A stretch of DNA of 64,000 nt from Streptomyces himalayensis subsp. himalayensis. Its GTDB lineage: Bacteria; Actinomycetota; Actinomycetes; Streptomycetales; Streptomycetaceae. This document shows positions 51,495 through 59,866 of the stretch, in pieces; the stretch's first letter is position 1; the number at the start of each line of letters is the position of its first letter. The DNA is taken from assembly GCF_013778455.1 (NCBI RefSeq), contig NZ_JACEHE010000001.1, positions 682,001-746,000 on the forward strand. The letters run 5' to 3'. The notes under the pieces are model-generated. The model saw only the letters and a list, made by a program, of their open reading frames with translations, was not told the origin of the DNA and ran no database searches. Both the position numbers and the translations under genes were made by a program.

Positions 51495-52067
51495 TTACAG
51501 GTCAGCGCGGAGGTCCTGACGTTGCATGGAATACATCGCCTGGGGAGCGTCCCACTCCACGAAACTGCTGATGAAGTGCATGCCTATGGCTTCAAGGAGT
51601 CGGCGTGAGCGGCTGTTGGCTTCCTGGGTGACCGCAATGACGGACGGATCGTCCGAGGGGGCATGGTCGAATGCCCAGCCGACTGCAGCCGTCACGGCCT
51701 CACGGGCATATCCCTGCCCCCAGTGTTCCGGCAGGAAGGAATAGGACACCTCCCGACGGCTGTCAAACCGGGACTTCGGATCGATCGACACAGAGCCGAG
51801 CAGGGTGGCCTCTTGGCGTGTGACCACGGCGAACAGGTTGGGACGACCCGCAAAATACTGTCGATAAGTGGCGAGTTGCTGTTCAGCGACCGGACCACCG
51901 AGGAAGCACCGGACGTCGGGATCGGTCCACAGTCGGGTGAACGCGAATACGTCGTCGGATTCGGCAGGGCGCAGCATCGACCTGGGGGTGCCGATGGTGG
52001 CAGGCCAGGAATCCGTGGCGGGCGATGAAGACATAGGAGTGATCATCGCATCAGGCGAGCAGGACAA
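51495..52067 (-). CDS. GNAT-family N-acetyltransferase (RimJ/RimL-type)
   Basis: A 190-residue acetyltransferase. TPRSMLRPAESDDVFAF is the usual first strand, LLGSVSIDPKSRFDSRREVSYSF the central sheet, and HWGQGYAREAVTAAVGWAF the acetyl-CoA pyrophosphate-binding turn. It groups with RimJ/L-like enzymes acting on N-termini or small amines. Its start lies 44 bp outside the left inverted repeat of the 52.1-56.8 kb segment. Confidence 0.83.
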   Translation of the reverse strand: MSCSPDAMITPMSSSPATDSWPATIGTPRSMLRPAESDDVFAFTRLWTDPDVRCFLGGPVAEQQLATYRQYFAGRPNLFAVVTRQEATLLGSVSIDPKSRFDSRREVSYSFLPEHWGQGYAREAVTAAVGWAFDHAPSDDPSVIAVTQEANSRSRRLLEAIGMHFISSFVEWDAPQAMYSMQRQDLRADL

Positions 52068-52110
52068 GCTGACCTTTGGCGCTGTCGAAACTTGCCGACT
52101 TTTCTCTGCC

Positions 52111-52139
52111 TAATACTCCAGCTGTAGATCGCGATCTTC
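52111..52139 (+). repeat. left copy of a 29-bp inverted repeat
   Basis: Reads TAATACTCCAGCTG followed by TAGATCGCGATCTTC. The right copy at 56744-56772 is its reverse complement with a single mismatch at the third base. The inner half contains the palindrome AGATCGCGATCT. Confidence 0.92.
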
Positions 52140-52155
52140 ATGTCTGGGATGCGGC

Positions 52156-52581
52156 TTGTCGCCGGTAATGGCTGGTGAGGGATCGCTGCTGATGGAGTCG
52201 CCGCCAATGCGACCAGCCGAGCCGGTAGGCCGGTTGGAGACCGAGGTGAAAAAGCGGTGGCAGCCGCAGATCCGAGCGAAGGCCCGGCAGAAGGCGGCGA
52301 CCACTGGTGGCATCGTCATCGACACCCGTGCCCGCATCGGCTACACCGCGCCGATCGGCTCCACCGATGAGGACCGCCTCCGGCACCTGACCGTCGCCCT
52401 GCCGCCGCAGTTCGCCGCCCGCCTCTTCGACGCCCAGGAGCAGGGCGCCACCGAGCAGCGTCTGCAGGAGATCGCCGCCGCAGCGCTCAAGGAGGTGTAC
52501 TTCCAGGACAACGGCCGCCGAGCCGGCCAGCTGGAGGAAGTCCGCTTCACCGACATCGAGCACATCGAGTTCGACCTGTAG
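52156..52581 (+). CDS. hypothetical protein
   Basis: A 141-residue (or 129 from the ATG at 52192) protein I do not recognise. The middle contains a basic helix (VKKRWQPQIRAKARQKA), a strand (GIVIDTRARIGYTA) and an alanine-rich helix (ALPPQFAARLFDAQEQGATE), ending with acidic residues DIEHIEFDL. It could be a relic of a longer protein. It begins 17 bases inside the left inverted repeat and is followed by a strong terminator, so it is a complete transcription unit. Confidence 0.55.
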   Translation: MSPVMAGEGSLLMESPPMRPAEPVGRLETEVKKRWQPQIRAKARQKAATTGGIVIDTRARIGYTAPIGSTDEDRLRHLTVALPPQFAARLFDAQEQGATEQRLQEIAAAALKEVYFQDNGRRAGQLEEVRFTDIEHIEFDL

Positions 52582-52596
52582 ACGTTCCCGAACACC

Positions 52597-52628
52597 GCGA
52601 GCCCCGGACCACCCGGTCCGGGGCTCGC
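52597..52628 (+). terminator. 14-bp stem hairpin terminator
   Basis: GCGAGCCCCGGACC (52597-52610) pairs with 52615-52628 around a four-base loop, 16 bases after the stop of the hypothetical gene. Confidence 0.88.
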
Positions 52629-52704
52629 TTGCGTATCCGCGGGGGTCGGATGTTCTCCCAACGCCGCCCATACAGCGGCGGTTACGCCGTCCCGCGTCGG
52701 GGGC

Positions 52705-52941
52705 ATGACCATCGCCGTGACCGCCCTGCTCGGCGGCATCGCCTGCGGCTCGGCCACCGGCGGCTGGGTCGTGGAGCACGCCTCGGCGGCGGTGGGTTAC
52801 GCGGTGACGGCCGCAGTGGCGGCCGTCACGCTCATGATGTCCCTGACGGGGCCGGTATTGCGACGCGCCTGCCCTGCCGGGCTCCCCTTCCCGATCGCGG
52901 TTCCCCTTCCCGATCGCGACACGCGGATCGGCTCACGGTAG
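52705..52941 (+). pseudogene. C-terminal relic of an MFS transporter
   Basis: The 78 codons read as the last membrane helices of a major-facilitator protein (TALLGGIACGSATGGWVVEHA, helix, then AVGYAVTAAVAAVTLMMS and an R-rich end). The ten or more preceding helices are missing. The rest of the 52582-52954 gap contains only the terminator above. Confidence 0.55.
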
Positions 52942-52954
52942 CCATTACGCACTC

Positions 52955-53275
52955 TCACAGCGGTATGACGCCGCTTTCCACGTAGTCGAGGGCGACCCAC
53001 GCGGGTATGACCAGGGACAGCAGGTGCCACCAGGTCAGTGGGGACTTCCGGAGGACGAGCCGGGCCGATCCGATTCCGAGCATTCCGAGAATCGCCGAGA
53101 AGATCAGCAGCTCAATGATTTCGCGACCTTCCTGCCGCCACCGCTCGGCCGGTTCCTCGATGAAGCTCCAGCCAGAAAGGGTGGCAAAAAAAGCTGACCA
53201 GTAAAGAAAGAAGGCGCACACGATCATTGCCAGCGCCCACCGGGCGAAAAAACCTACCACGTTCTTCTGCCGCAT
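52955..53275 (-). CDS. small three-helix membrane protein, unknown
   Basis: A 106-residue protein with hydrophobic segments about 10-30, 54-70 and 84-97, a charged loop (EEPAERWRQEGREI) and no recognisable family. ATG at 53275 gives a natural N-terminal cytoplasmic start (MRQKNVVGFFARW). It lies downstream of the secreted-protein gene on the same strand, 71 bases after its stop. Confidence 0.55.
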   Translation of the reverse strand: MRQKNVVGFFARWALAMIVCAFFLYWSAFFATLSGWSFIEEPAERWRQEGREIIELLIFSAILGMLGIGSARLVLRKSPLTWWHLLSLVIPAWVALDYVESGVIPL

Positions 53276-53346
53276 AACCGATCCTCGACTGTCCGGCGGG
53301 ACGGCCGGCGACTCAGCGAGGAGCCGACGGCCGTCACATCCTGGCG

Positions 53347-54645
53347 TTATCCCTGAACCTGATACTCCCACTTACCACCGCACTTCCATGAGCTGTAGAT
53401 CTCGTTGAGGCACTTGGGATCGGTGAGCGGGTGGTCGAACATCAGGTAGTTACTCTGCGTACCGTCGGAGTAGTAGATCGTTCGGTACTGCTGGTGGTTG
53501 GGCATCCGGTCGTGCGTGCCCGACATACCGTATCCGCCGCTGCTGTAGGCCACCTGCGTCTGCTCGTACGAGATTCTCGCGAAGGGCGTGCAGTACGGGT
53601 GGCCGGCTTCATGCTCCACGGACGTGTAGGCGGTGCGTCCGGTGTTGTCGAGCGGGGTGATCACGATGTCCTCGGTGCTCGCGGTACGTGAGGAGTCGTA
53701 GATGTAGCTGGTGCCGACCTTCTTGTACCGCTTGGTGGTCGTGATCCCCTTGCTGGGATAGGTCTTTGCCCGGGTCCAGGCGTAGTAGGCGGAGGTCAGG
53801 CTCTTGTAATTGCCCACCCCATAGTCGTACTTACCGCGGTTGTTGCCGTTGTACCACCAGTCCTCCCCGTTGTCGCCGCTCTCGCAGTTGAGGTAGTAGC
53901 CGTCCTCCGGGGCATCGATCCACTGCCAGGGAATGTACGTCTCGTAGTTGAAACGGCTGGCCAGGATGGTGGGAATTCCAGCGGGCAGGACGTCTCCTTC
54001 CCGGGTCTGCTGGGAAGCGCTCGAAACGTCCGTGGACGCGGGTGTGACCCGGACGCCGTAGTGGACGTCCGTCACGGTGGCGTCGGTGATCTCCCCGACC
54101 ACCGGCGGCTTGGCGTACATGTTGTACTCGGCGGTCTCACCCAGCTTCGCCGGGAGGTTGACGGCCGTCGATGCCACCGACATCGCCGGGATTCCGTCGC
54201 CCTCGACCGTGTACGACGTGACACCAGAGAGCGCGCCCCAGCTGAACCAGGTGCCTTCTGCCGTGGTCATCGCGGTCATCGGCGTACGGGCCGACGCAGG
54301 GTCCGGCAGGGTCGCCATGACCTTCGCCACGACCGTTTCTCCAGTCTCGGTGAGGGCGACGACGAGCAGCGACAGTGCGCTGGGCGCAGTGGCGGGGATG
54401 CGGGTGGTGGTCTGCTCACCGCGCCACAGCACCCGGTTCTCGTAGTCGTCGACGACCAGATAGGCGGTCGCGTCCGGGATCTGCTCCCAGCGCAGCTCCA
54501 CCGCGTCGGCGGCCACAACGACAGGGGCGGACGTCACCGCGTGCACGGTGGTGGGCAAGGTGAGGCCAGTGGCGACGAACAGCGAGGCCAGTACGACAGC
54601 GATTCTCTGCCTCAGCCGTTTCTGGATGAGCGTCGACATGGACAT
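53347..54645 (-). CDS. secreted protein, possible DUF3238-like C-terminal domain
   Basis: A 432-residue protein with a Sec signal peptide (basic MSMSTLIQKRLRQR, hydrophobic core, cleavage about THA-VTS near residue 36). Residues 45-200 look like two fibronectin-type beta domains. The C-terminal 200 residues are rich in Tyr, Gly and Asn, with the string YIPWQWIDAP, a GNNRGKYDYG segment and GMSGTHDRMPNHQQY. That order resembles the DUF3238 domain of bacilli, but I am unsure. Several cysteines (NCES, YCTP, KCLN, KCGG) could form disulfides. GC content is below that of neighbours. Confidence 0.6.
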   Translation of the reverse strand: MSMSTLIQKRLRQRIAVVLASLFVATGLTLPTTVHAVTSAPVVVAADAVELRWEQIPDATAYLVVDDYENRVLWRGEQTTTRIPATAPSALSLLVVALTETGETVVAKVMATLPDPASARTPMTAMTTAEGTWFSWGALSGVTSYTVEGDGIPAMSVASTAVNLPAKLGETAEYNMYAKPPVVGEITDATVTDVHYGVRVTPASTDVSSASQQTREGDVLPAGIPTILASRFNYETYIPWQWIDAPEDGYYLNCESGDNGEDWWYNGNNRGKYDYGVGNYKSLTSAYYAWTRAKTYPSKGITTTKRYKKVGTSYIYDSSRTASTEDIVITPLDNTGRTAYTSVEHEAGHPYCTPFARISYEQTQVAYSSGGYGMSGTHDRMPNHQQYRTIYYSDGTQSNYLMFDHPLTDPKCLNEIYSSWKCGGKWEYQVQG

Positions 54646-54675
54646 GTATGTCCTCCGTGAATTGTGGGGCAGGGG

Positions 54676-55500
54676 TCAGACGGTGGTGCGGGACAACACG
54701 GCGCCGGTGCGGGCATCGATCTCGATGCGGTCGACGTCGTGGACCAGGGCTTCGGGGCGCCCGGTCAGACCCCGGTCGACGGTCACGATCCACCTGCTGG
54801 TCTGCCAGGTGTCGGCCACGGCGGTGGCGATGCCGCGGTCGTCGCCGACGGCTTCCCGGGCGGCTGCGACGGCCTCGGACTCACTCACCGCGAAGGCGGC
54901 CGTGGGCTCTTCACCGGCGTCGGCACCGCCGCCGGTGGCCGAGAAGTAGACGACAGCGCCGGTCCGCCGGTCGATCTCGACGGTGACCTCACGTGCACCA
55001 GCCTTTCCCGCATCCACCGGACGCCACCGCAGCAGCTGCAGCGCGTCGCCGGCGAGGTGGCTGATGGGCTCGTCTGCGACGATTTGCCAGTCGGTGGTGA
55101 AGCCGAGAAGGTTGGCCTCGGCGAACCGCTGGGCGGTCTCGCGTGCCTGGTCGGTGGAGAGAGCGACCTCGCCGCTGGTTGTCGGTGTGCCCATGGCGTC
55201 GAGGACTGTGCCGTCGGGCCGTGCCCGATAGAGCACTCCTTCGGCGGTGATCACGTCGGCGACCTCGGTCCCGTCCGGCCCCGTGCTGGTCGTCGTGGTG
55301 ACCAGGGTGAGCTGTGCGAAGCCGGGGAAGGCCTCCGTGGCGAGGGGATCGCTGTCCAACGGCTCCCCGGCGCCGGCCGGCTTGAGCTTCACGCCCCCCG
55401 GGTTGGTGATACCGACTGCACAGCAGCCTCGGCTACCGCAGTCCCGCCGAATACGAGACCGCACTCGCAGCCTGACCACCACACCGATGGTGTCCGTCAA
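54676..55500 (-). CDS. probable secreted PepSY-like protein, N-terminus doubtful
   Basis: A 274-residue open frame. Residues 60-274 contain two repeats that end in strands of the PepSY type (EVTVEIDRRTGAVVYFSATG and DRIEIDARTGAVLSRTTV) separated by SESEAVAAAREAVGDD. PepSY domains often inhibit proteases or occur in exported proteins. The first 30 residues (RLRVRSRIRRDCGSRGCC) do not form a signal peptide and look like translated noncoding DNA, so the gene may be truncated or frameshifted at its start. It sits 30 bases upstream of the secreted-protein gene on the same strand, likely an operon. Confidence 0.55.
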   Translation of the reverse strand: MTDTIGVVVRLRVRSRIRRDCGSRGCCAVGITNPGGVKLKPAGAGEPLDSDPLATEAFPGFAQLTLVTTTTSTGPDGTEVADVITAEGVLYRARPDGTVLDAMGTPTTSGEVALSTDQARETAQRFAEANLLGFTTDWQIVADEPISHLAGDALQLLRWRPVDAGKAGAREVTVEIDRRTGAVVYFSATGGGADAGEEPTAAFAVSESEAVAAAREAVGDDRGIATAVADTWQTSRWIVTVDRGLTGRPEALVHDVDRIEIDARTGAVLSRTTV

Positions 55501-55733
55501 AGCGGAACAAGCTCACACACCGTTTCCTCGAGGGTGGCCTGACCAGGCGCGGCGAGGAGAGCGGGCGAACCGGCCCGCAATGCGGCCCATGGCCGCCGCG
55601 GATGCTTCCCGCCACCGGGCGGGATCTATGCTGTGACCTGCGGCCACCATCTCATCGTCAGTCCACACAGCTCACGATGATCAACGGTGGCCGCACTCGT
55701 CCACCCACCGGACCCGGCCAGCACCATCACGCT

Positions 55734-56666
55734 CTACGGGCGTTCGATGAGCAACTCCGCCAGTCGGTCGGCGAATTCGATGAGCCAGTCCAGCCGTGGT
55801 CCACTACGGGCGATACGAAAGCCGTGGCGGCGGCCCCAGAACGCAGCCTGGACGGCATGGAACTGGGACCACCGCTGGACGCGTTCACGGTCGAGTTCCG
55901 CGGCCTCGGCGAAGACGTCCAAGACGCGGTGGACAGCCTTGCCCAGGTCATCTGCTTCAAGGAGCGTCAGCGCGCGGGACTTCATCAGTGTGCCGCCGTC
56001 GTAGGCGGGATCTCCCACGTACCCCTTGGGGTCGACAGCCAGCCACGGCTCTCGGCCGGCACGCAGGATGTTCTTGGCATGTAGATCGCCATGGATGAGG
56101 GTGTCCGGCTGAGCCTGACCCAGCTCCCGAACGGTCGCCACGGCGGCATCCAGCACCTGACGCGGCAATGCATTTGGCAACTCCTCGGCGTCCTTGCACA
56201 ACTGCTCCTCCCAGGCATCGGCCTGCGCACACAGCCGGGGCAGGCCGAGCGGTGCGGGGATGGCAAGGCGGCGATTGAGCCGCCCGGCGACCGTCACCAC
56301 CTCGTCGCCGTCCTCGACCTCCGCCAGGGTCGACGGCTGAACCCGCTCCAGCAGCATCGCGAACCGCTCGTCGTCGCGCTCGTGCAGCAGGACGGCGCCG
56401 CACCCGCCCCACGCAACGAACGCATCCGGCTCATGGACGTTGCCGGGATGCGGAAACGACACCTTCAGCACGGCGCTCTCCTCAGCCCGCCGCCGTACCG
56501 GAACGATGACGCCGACGCCCCCGTGCATGACCTCGCCATCCGGCACGCACCCCCAGCGCCCCAGCAATTCCTCCACGATCCCGGGCAGCTCGGCGAGCCA
56601 CGCGGCCCCGGCCTCCCCCTCGCGGTCGACGGTGCTCTGTGCGAACTCCTCTGGCATCGCGATCAT
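55734..56666 (-). CDS. APH(6)-family aminoglycoside/hydroxyurea phosphotransferase
   Basis: A 310-residue kinase of the streptomycin 6-kinase-like family (APH(6)). The catalytic loop is LIHGDLHAKNILRAG (about 189-203; D193 catalytic, N198 metal ligand) and the metal aspartate is in VDPKGYVGDPAYD. Residues 17-80 with AVLKVSFP hold the ATP lysine. Members phosphorylate streptomycin or hydroxyurea-like compounds. Phenotype cannot be inferred; several Streptomyces versions have other substrates. It is the gene nearest the right inverted repeat. Confidence 0.82.
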   Translation of the reverse strand: MIAMPEEFAQSTVDREGEAGAAWLAELPGIVEELLGRWGCVPDGEVMHGGVGVIVPVRRRAEESAVLKVSFPHPGNVHEPDAFVAWGGCGAVLLHERDDERFAMLLERVQPSTLAEVEDGDEVVTVAGRLNRRLAIPAPLGLPRLCAQADAWEEQLCKDAEELPNALPRQVLDAAVATVRELGQAQPDTLIHGDLHAKNILRAGREPWLAVDPKGYVGDPAYDGGTLMKSRALTLLEADDLGKAVHRVLDVFAEAAELDRERVQRWSQFHAVQAAFWGRRHGFRIARSGPRLDWLIEFADRLAELLIERP

Positions 56667-56743
56667 CCCGGCACCCTACGCGCCAGCCCGCCACAGCCAC
56701 CAAGCCCAAGCCTGCCGCTGCCGCCCGGCAGACCGCGCACTAC

Positions 56744-56772
56744 GAAGATCGCGATCTACAGCTGGAGTACTA
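56744..56772 (-). repeat. right copy of the 29-bp inverted repeat
   Basis: Reads GAAGATCGCGATCTAC then AGCTGGAGTACTA on the plus strand, complementary to 52111-52139 except for one base. It lies 77 bases upstream of the kinase gene. Confidence 0.92.
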
Positions 56773-56943
56773 AGGATCGCGAAGTGCTGCCGAAACCCAC
56801 CGGCATGCGATGTCCGTCGCCAACGACAAAGCCACCAGAGAACGTGTCCTGGTACCGGTCCAGTACAACTGGTTGATGGGCTGAGCCATAGTCAGTTTCC
56901 AGACCGAGCGTCACAGGGCCGCAGGGCCTGCTGGGATGACGGC

Positions 56944-57600
56944 ATGACAACGCTGCCGCACCACGTCCTGCAAGCCCTTGAGCGGTTCAATACCGCTCAC
57001 CCATGGGACCACAACGCCCACTACCACCGATGGATACTGAGACAGCTCCCGAAACACTTCGACCGGGGGCTCGACGTCGGCTCCGGTAGTGGCGACCTGG
57101 CCAGGCTCCTGGCCACACGCGCCAACGAGGTGCACGGAATCGACGCCGATCCGGTCATCGTCGGCCGGGCACGGGAGCTGACTCCTCCGGCCGCCCAGGT
57201 GACGTTCTCCGTCGCAGACGCGCTGACCGGGATCCCCGCCGGTTCCTACGACGTCATCACGTGCGTCGCCGCCATCCACCACCTGCCGTTCACCGATGCG
57301 CTCACCCACTTCCGTAGGCACCTGGCACCCGGAGGAACGCTGGTGGTCGTCGGACTGGCCCGCGCGCAGACCCTCGGTGACCACCTGCTCGGCGCCGCCG
57401 CCATCCCGCTGAACGCCGCCACGGGATGGTTCAAGAACAGGGGCCGGACGGCACCACGGCCGGTCTCGATGACCGCCCCGACCCGACCAGCGGACATGAG
57501 CTTCTCCCACATTGTCCGCGAGGCCCGCCACGTCCTGCCAGGTGCACGGCTGCGACGCCGTCTGTTCTGGCGCTACACGTTGGTATGGCAACAGCGCTGA
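56944..57600 (+). CDS. class I SAM-dependent methyltransferase (Methyltransf_11 type)
   Basis: A 218-residue protein. Motif I is GLDVGSGSGDLARLL (about 42-56), the acidic strand-two end is VHGIDADP, and post-I residues SVADALTGIP and VAAIHHLPF follow. The last 60 residues have the basic segment RLRRRLFWRYTLVWQQR. The family is typical of small-molecule or ubiquinone-like methylation; substrate unknown. ATG at 56944 is chosen since upstream codons extend into the inverted-repeat area. Confidence 0.82.
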   Translation: MTTLPHHVLQALERFNTAHPWDHNAHYHRWILRQLPKHFDRGLDVGSGSGDLARLLATRANEVHGIDADPVIVGRARELTPPAAQVTFSVADALTGIPAGSYDVITCVAAIHHLPFTDALTHFRRHLAPGGTLVVVGLARAQTLGDHLLGAAAIPLNAATGWFKNRGRTAPRPVSMTAPTRPADMSFSHIVREARHVLPGARLRRRLFWRYTLVWQQR

Positions 57601-57729
57601 GTGGTCCAGGCGCCAGGGCGCCTCGCGCACGAAAAAGTCCCCGAGGTCACGATGCTCGTCCTCGGTGGAAGCCTGTTGCTGCGCCACGTAGGTTCGAGGC
57701 AGACGTCGCATCGCAGAAGGGGCCCTGGC

Positions 57730-58272
57730 ATGGGCGGAACGGTAACGGCGGTCAGCAGCAATGGCGAGCACTCGTTCAGCAAAACGAACCGGGACGGCAT
57801 CAGGTTGCTCGCCGGGCTCGGTGTGGAGGGTGACGTGCACGCCGGGGTGACGGTCAAGCACCGTTCGCGGGTCGCGCAGGACCCCACACAGCCGAACATG
57901 CGCCAAGTCCACCTCATCCATGAGGAGCTCTTCGCCGAGGTCGGCCAGGAGGGATTCAAGGTATCCCCGGGCGAGCTCGGAGAGAACGTCACCACCCGAG
58001 GCATCGATCTGCTGGGTCTGCCCGCCGGCACGCTGCTGCACATAGGCGAGGAGGCGATGGTCGAGGTCACGGGCCTGCGCAACCCCTGCCTGCAGATCGA
58101 CAACTTCCAGGACGGGCTGCTGAAGCAGGTCGTCGGCCGCGACCAGGCCGGCAACATCGTGCGCAAGGCGGGAATCATGGGCATCGTCCTGCGGGGCGGC
58201 GAGGTGCGGCCGGGCGACGCGATCCGAGCCCAGCTTCCGGCGGGGCCGCATCGGCCGCTGGACCGGGTCTGA
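57730..58272 (+). CDS. MOSC-domain protein
   Basis: A 180-residue single MOSC domain. Segments GVEGDVHAG, MRQVHLIHEEL and ELGENVTTRGIDLL are characteristic, and C125 in LRNPCLQID is the invariant cysteine that carries sulfur or coordinates molybdenum in the family. Such proteins are thought to deliver sulfur or reduce N-hydroxylated compounds. ATG at 57730 has AAGGGG upstream. Confidence 0.87.
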   Translation: MGGTVTAVSSNGEHSFSKTNRDGIRLLAGLGVEGDVHAGVTVKHRSRVAQDPTQPNMRQVHLIHEELFAEVGQEGFKVSPGELGENVTTRGIDLLGLPAGTLLHIGEEAMVEVTGLRNPCLQIDNFQDGLLKQVVGRDQAGNIVRKAGIMGIVLRGGEVRPGDAIRAQLPAGPHRPLDRV

Positions 58273-58413
58273 GGCTCGGCGAAGTCGCCACACTCATGTC
58301 CGTGACGGACAACGTCCACGCCATCGTCTCCGGCCTGCCCGCCGGCGGCAGGCAGGCGGTGGCCGACACCCGGCCGCCTACCGGATAGCGACGGCGGGTG
58401 GTGAGATAGGCGG

Positions 58414-58806
58414 ATGCCCACGCCCACGCCCGCCGTCCTCGATCGCCTCGCCCGTGAGCGCAACGCCTGGCTGTGCACCGTACGGCCGGACGGCTCTCCT
58501 CATGTGACGCCGGTGTGGTTCGTCTACCTGCACGACACATGGTGGATCGGTGCCGACGAAGGCGCGGTCAAGGTCCGCAACATCGAGAAGACGCCCCGGG
58601 TCTCCCTGGCCTTGGAGAGCGGCGACGCGCCGGTGGTGGCGGAGGGCGAAGCGGCAGTGCACCGCGACGCCTTCCCGGCGGAGGTCACGGCGGACTTTGC
58701 CGCCAAGTACGACTGGGACGTCACCGCCCCGCAACGACCGGGCCGCGGCCGGGTGCTGCTGGAGGTGCCGGTGCGCCGCTGGCTCCTGGCGGGCGTCGCC
58801 CAGTGA
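58414..58806 (+). CDS. PPOX-class (F420- or flavin-dependent) oxidoreductase
   Basis: A 130-residue split-barrel protein. DRLARERNAWLCTVRPDGSPHVTPVW is the opening, WIGADEGAVKVRNIEKTPRVSLAL the central part with the phosphate-binding Arg/Asn. The family includes pyridoxamine-phosphate-oxidase-like enzymes that in actinobacteria commonly use F420. Cofactor choice is not readable here. Confidence 0.85.
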   Translation: MPTPTPAVLDRLARERNAWLCTVRPDGSPHVTPVWFVYLHDTWWIGADEGAVKVRNIEKTPRVSLALESGDAPVVAEGEAAVHRDAFPAEVTADFAAKYDWDVTAPQRPGRGRVLLEVPVRRWLLAGVAQ

Positions 58807-58892
58807 CCTCCGGCCGGCGAACACAGCATGTCGGGTGGCTGCTTTCACCCATGCCCGACGCGACGGTGCAGGCGGTGGCCTGAGCTGCTGCT

Positions 58893-59753
58893 TCAACTGC
58901 CGTAAGCGGTCAGGACCTGCAGGGCCCGCAGCGTCTCGATGCCCCGGAAGGCCAGGGTGGAGGCGCTGCTCGGTGGCTGCCAGGTGATGGCCCAGCCGCC
59001 GTCCGGCTGTTGGTCGCGGCGGAGCCGCTCGAGGTGGCCTTCGATCAGGTCGTCGGCGAACAGCCGACGCCAACGGCTGTCCGGTGTGGGGGCGAGGTGC
59101 AGGGGGGTGATGCCGTAGCCCGGATCGTCGGGATCTGCCCGGTACAGCGAAAGCTTGGGCAGGCACTCGCCGACCCCGGACGCCAGGGCTTCGGCCCGGG
59201 CACGATCGGGGACGTGCTCGAGGAAGACCAGAGCCTCGGCCAGCGCGTGGGCGTCCTCGGGCAGGCCGGCTTCCAGCGCCGACCAGCACCATGCGGTGGC
59301 GGTGGTCAGCCAGGGATGCTCGACACCCAGCCGGTGCAGCCGGCCTGCCAGCCCGGCGGTCGGATTGAGCCCCGGCGTGTACGTCCACTCGCTCCAGTGC
59401 TCGGCCCTGGGGTACTGCTCGATGACCGGTGAGGCCAGGGCGACGGCCCCGTCCCGGGCGGCGACCGACTGCAGCCAGTCGCACGCCCGCTGGACCATCT
59501 GCTCGTCGGTGATGCCGGCGTCGGCCAGAGCCTGGAGGGCCATCTCGACGTCGATGGGAAGGCTCGCGGGGCAGAGTTTGTCGGGCTCCAAGCCGTGTGC
59601 GAACCCGCCGTCGGGGTTCTGATAGCCGCGCAACGCGTCCACCACGCCGGAGGGGTCGGCACCCTCGAAGAGGCAGGCGAACAGCCGCCGCTCCAGAAGG
59701 CGTCCCTCACGACGGATGAACTCACGGGCGGAGAAGAAGGCAGCGTCGGTCAT
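58893..59753 (-). CDS. prenyltransferase/squalene-cyclase-like (alpha/alpha) repeat protein
   Basis: A 286-residue protein with repeats typical of terpenoid-cyclase/prenyltransferase toroids: LRGYQNPDGGFAHGLEPD (about 49-66) and RRDQQPDGGWAITWQPP near the C-terminus (QxxDGGF/W motifs), separated by helices. No catalytic DxDD motif is seen, so it is not a cyclase; relatives are annotated as hypothetical. ATG at 59753 (MTDAAFFSAREF) is a better start than the one 8 codons earlier. It converges on the PPOX gene. Confidence 0.7.
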   Translation of the reverse strand: MTDAAFFSAREFIRREGRLLERRLFACLFEGADPSGVVDALRGYQNPDGGFAHGLEPDKLCPASLPIDVEMALQALADAGITDEQMVQRACDWLQSVAARDGAVALASPVIEQYPRAEHWSEWTYTPGLNPTAGLAGRLHRLGVEHPWLTTATAWCWSALEAGLPEDAHALAEALVFLEHVPDRARAEALASGVGECLPKLSLYRADPDDPGYGITPLHLAPTPDSRWRRLFADDLIEGHLERLRRDQQPDGGWAITWQPPSSASTLAFRGIETLRALQVLTAYGS

Positions 59754-59866
59754 GGCGCCATGTATAGCGCCTGGCACACGGATTCTGAGGCGAACGGCAG
59801 TCTCGTAGCGACGGACGAGGGCGGCCGCTCCCCCGATGGACCGGCCGCCCTCCCCTCACCCCGCGG

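Larger units (their letters stand above)
52111..56772. mobile_element. 4.66-kb segment bounded by near-perfect 29-bp inverted repeats (putative transposon-like unit)
   Basis: The two ends face inward and start with TA on both sides, as expected if the target dinucleotide TA was duplicated (IS630/Tc1-mariner style). Inside lie six coding regions or relics: an unknown protein, an MFS relic, a small membrane protein, two secreted-type proteins and an APH(6)-like kinase. I see no transposase, so it would have to move in trans, be a decayed element, or be formed by two solo copies of a small repeat. The inner genes look less streptomycete in composition than the flanks. Confidence 0.45.
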
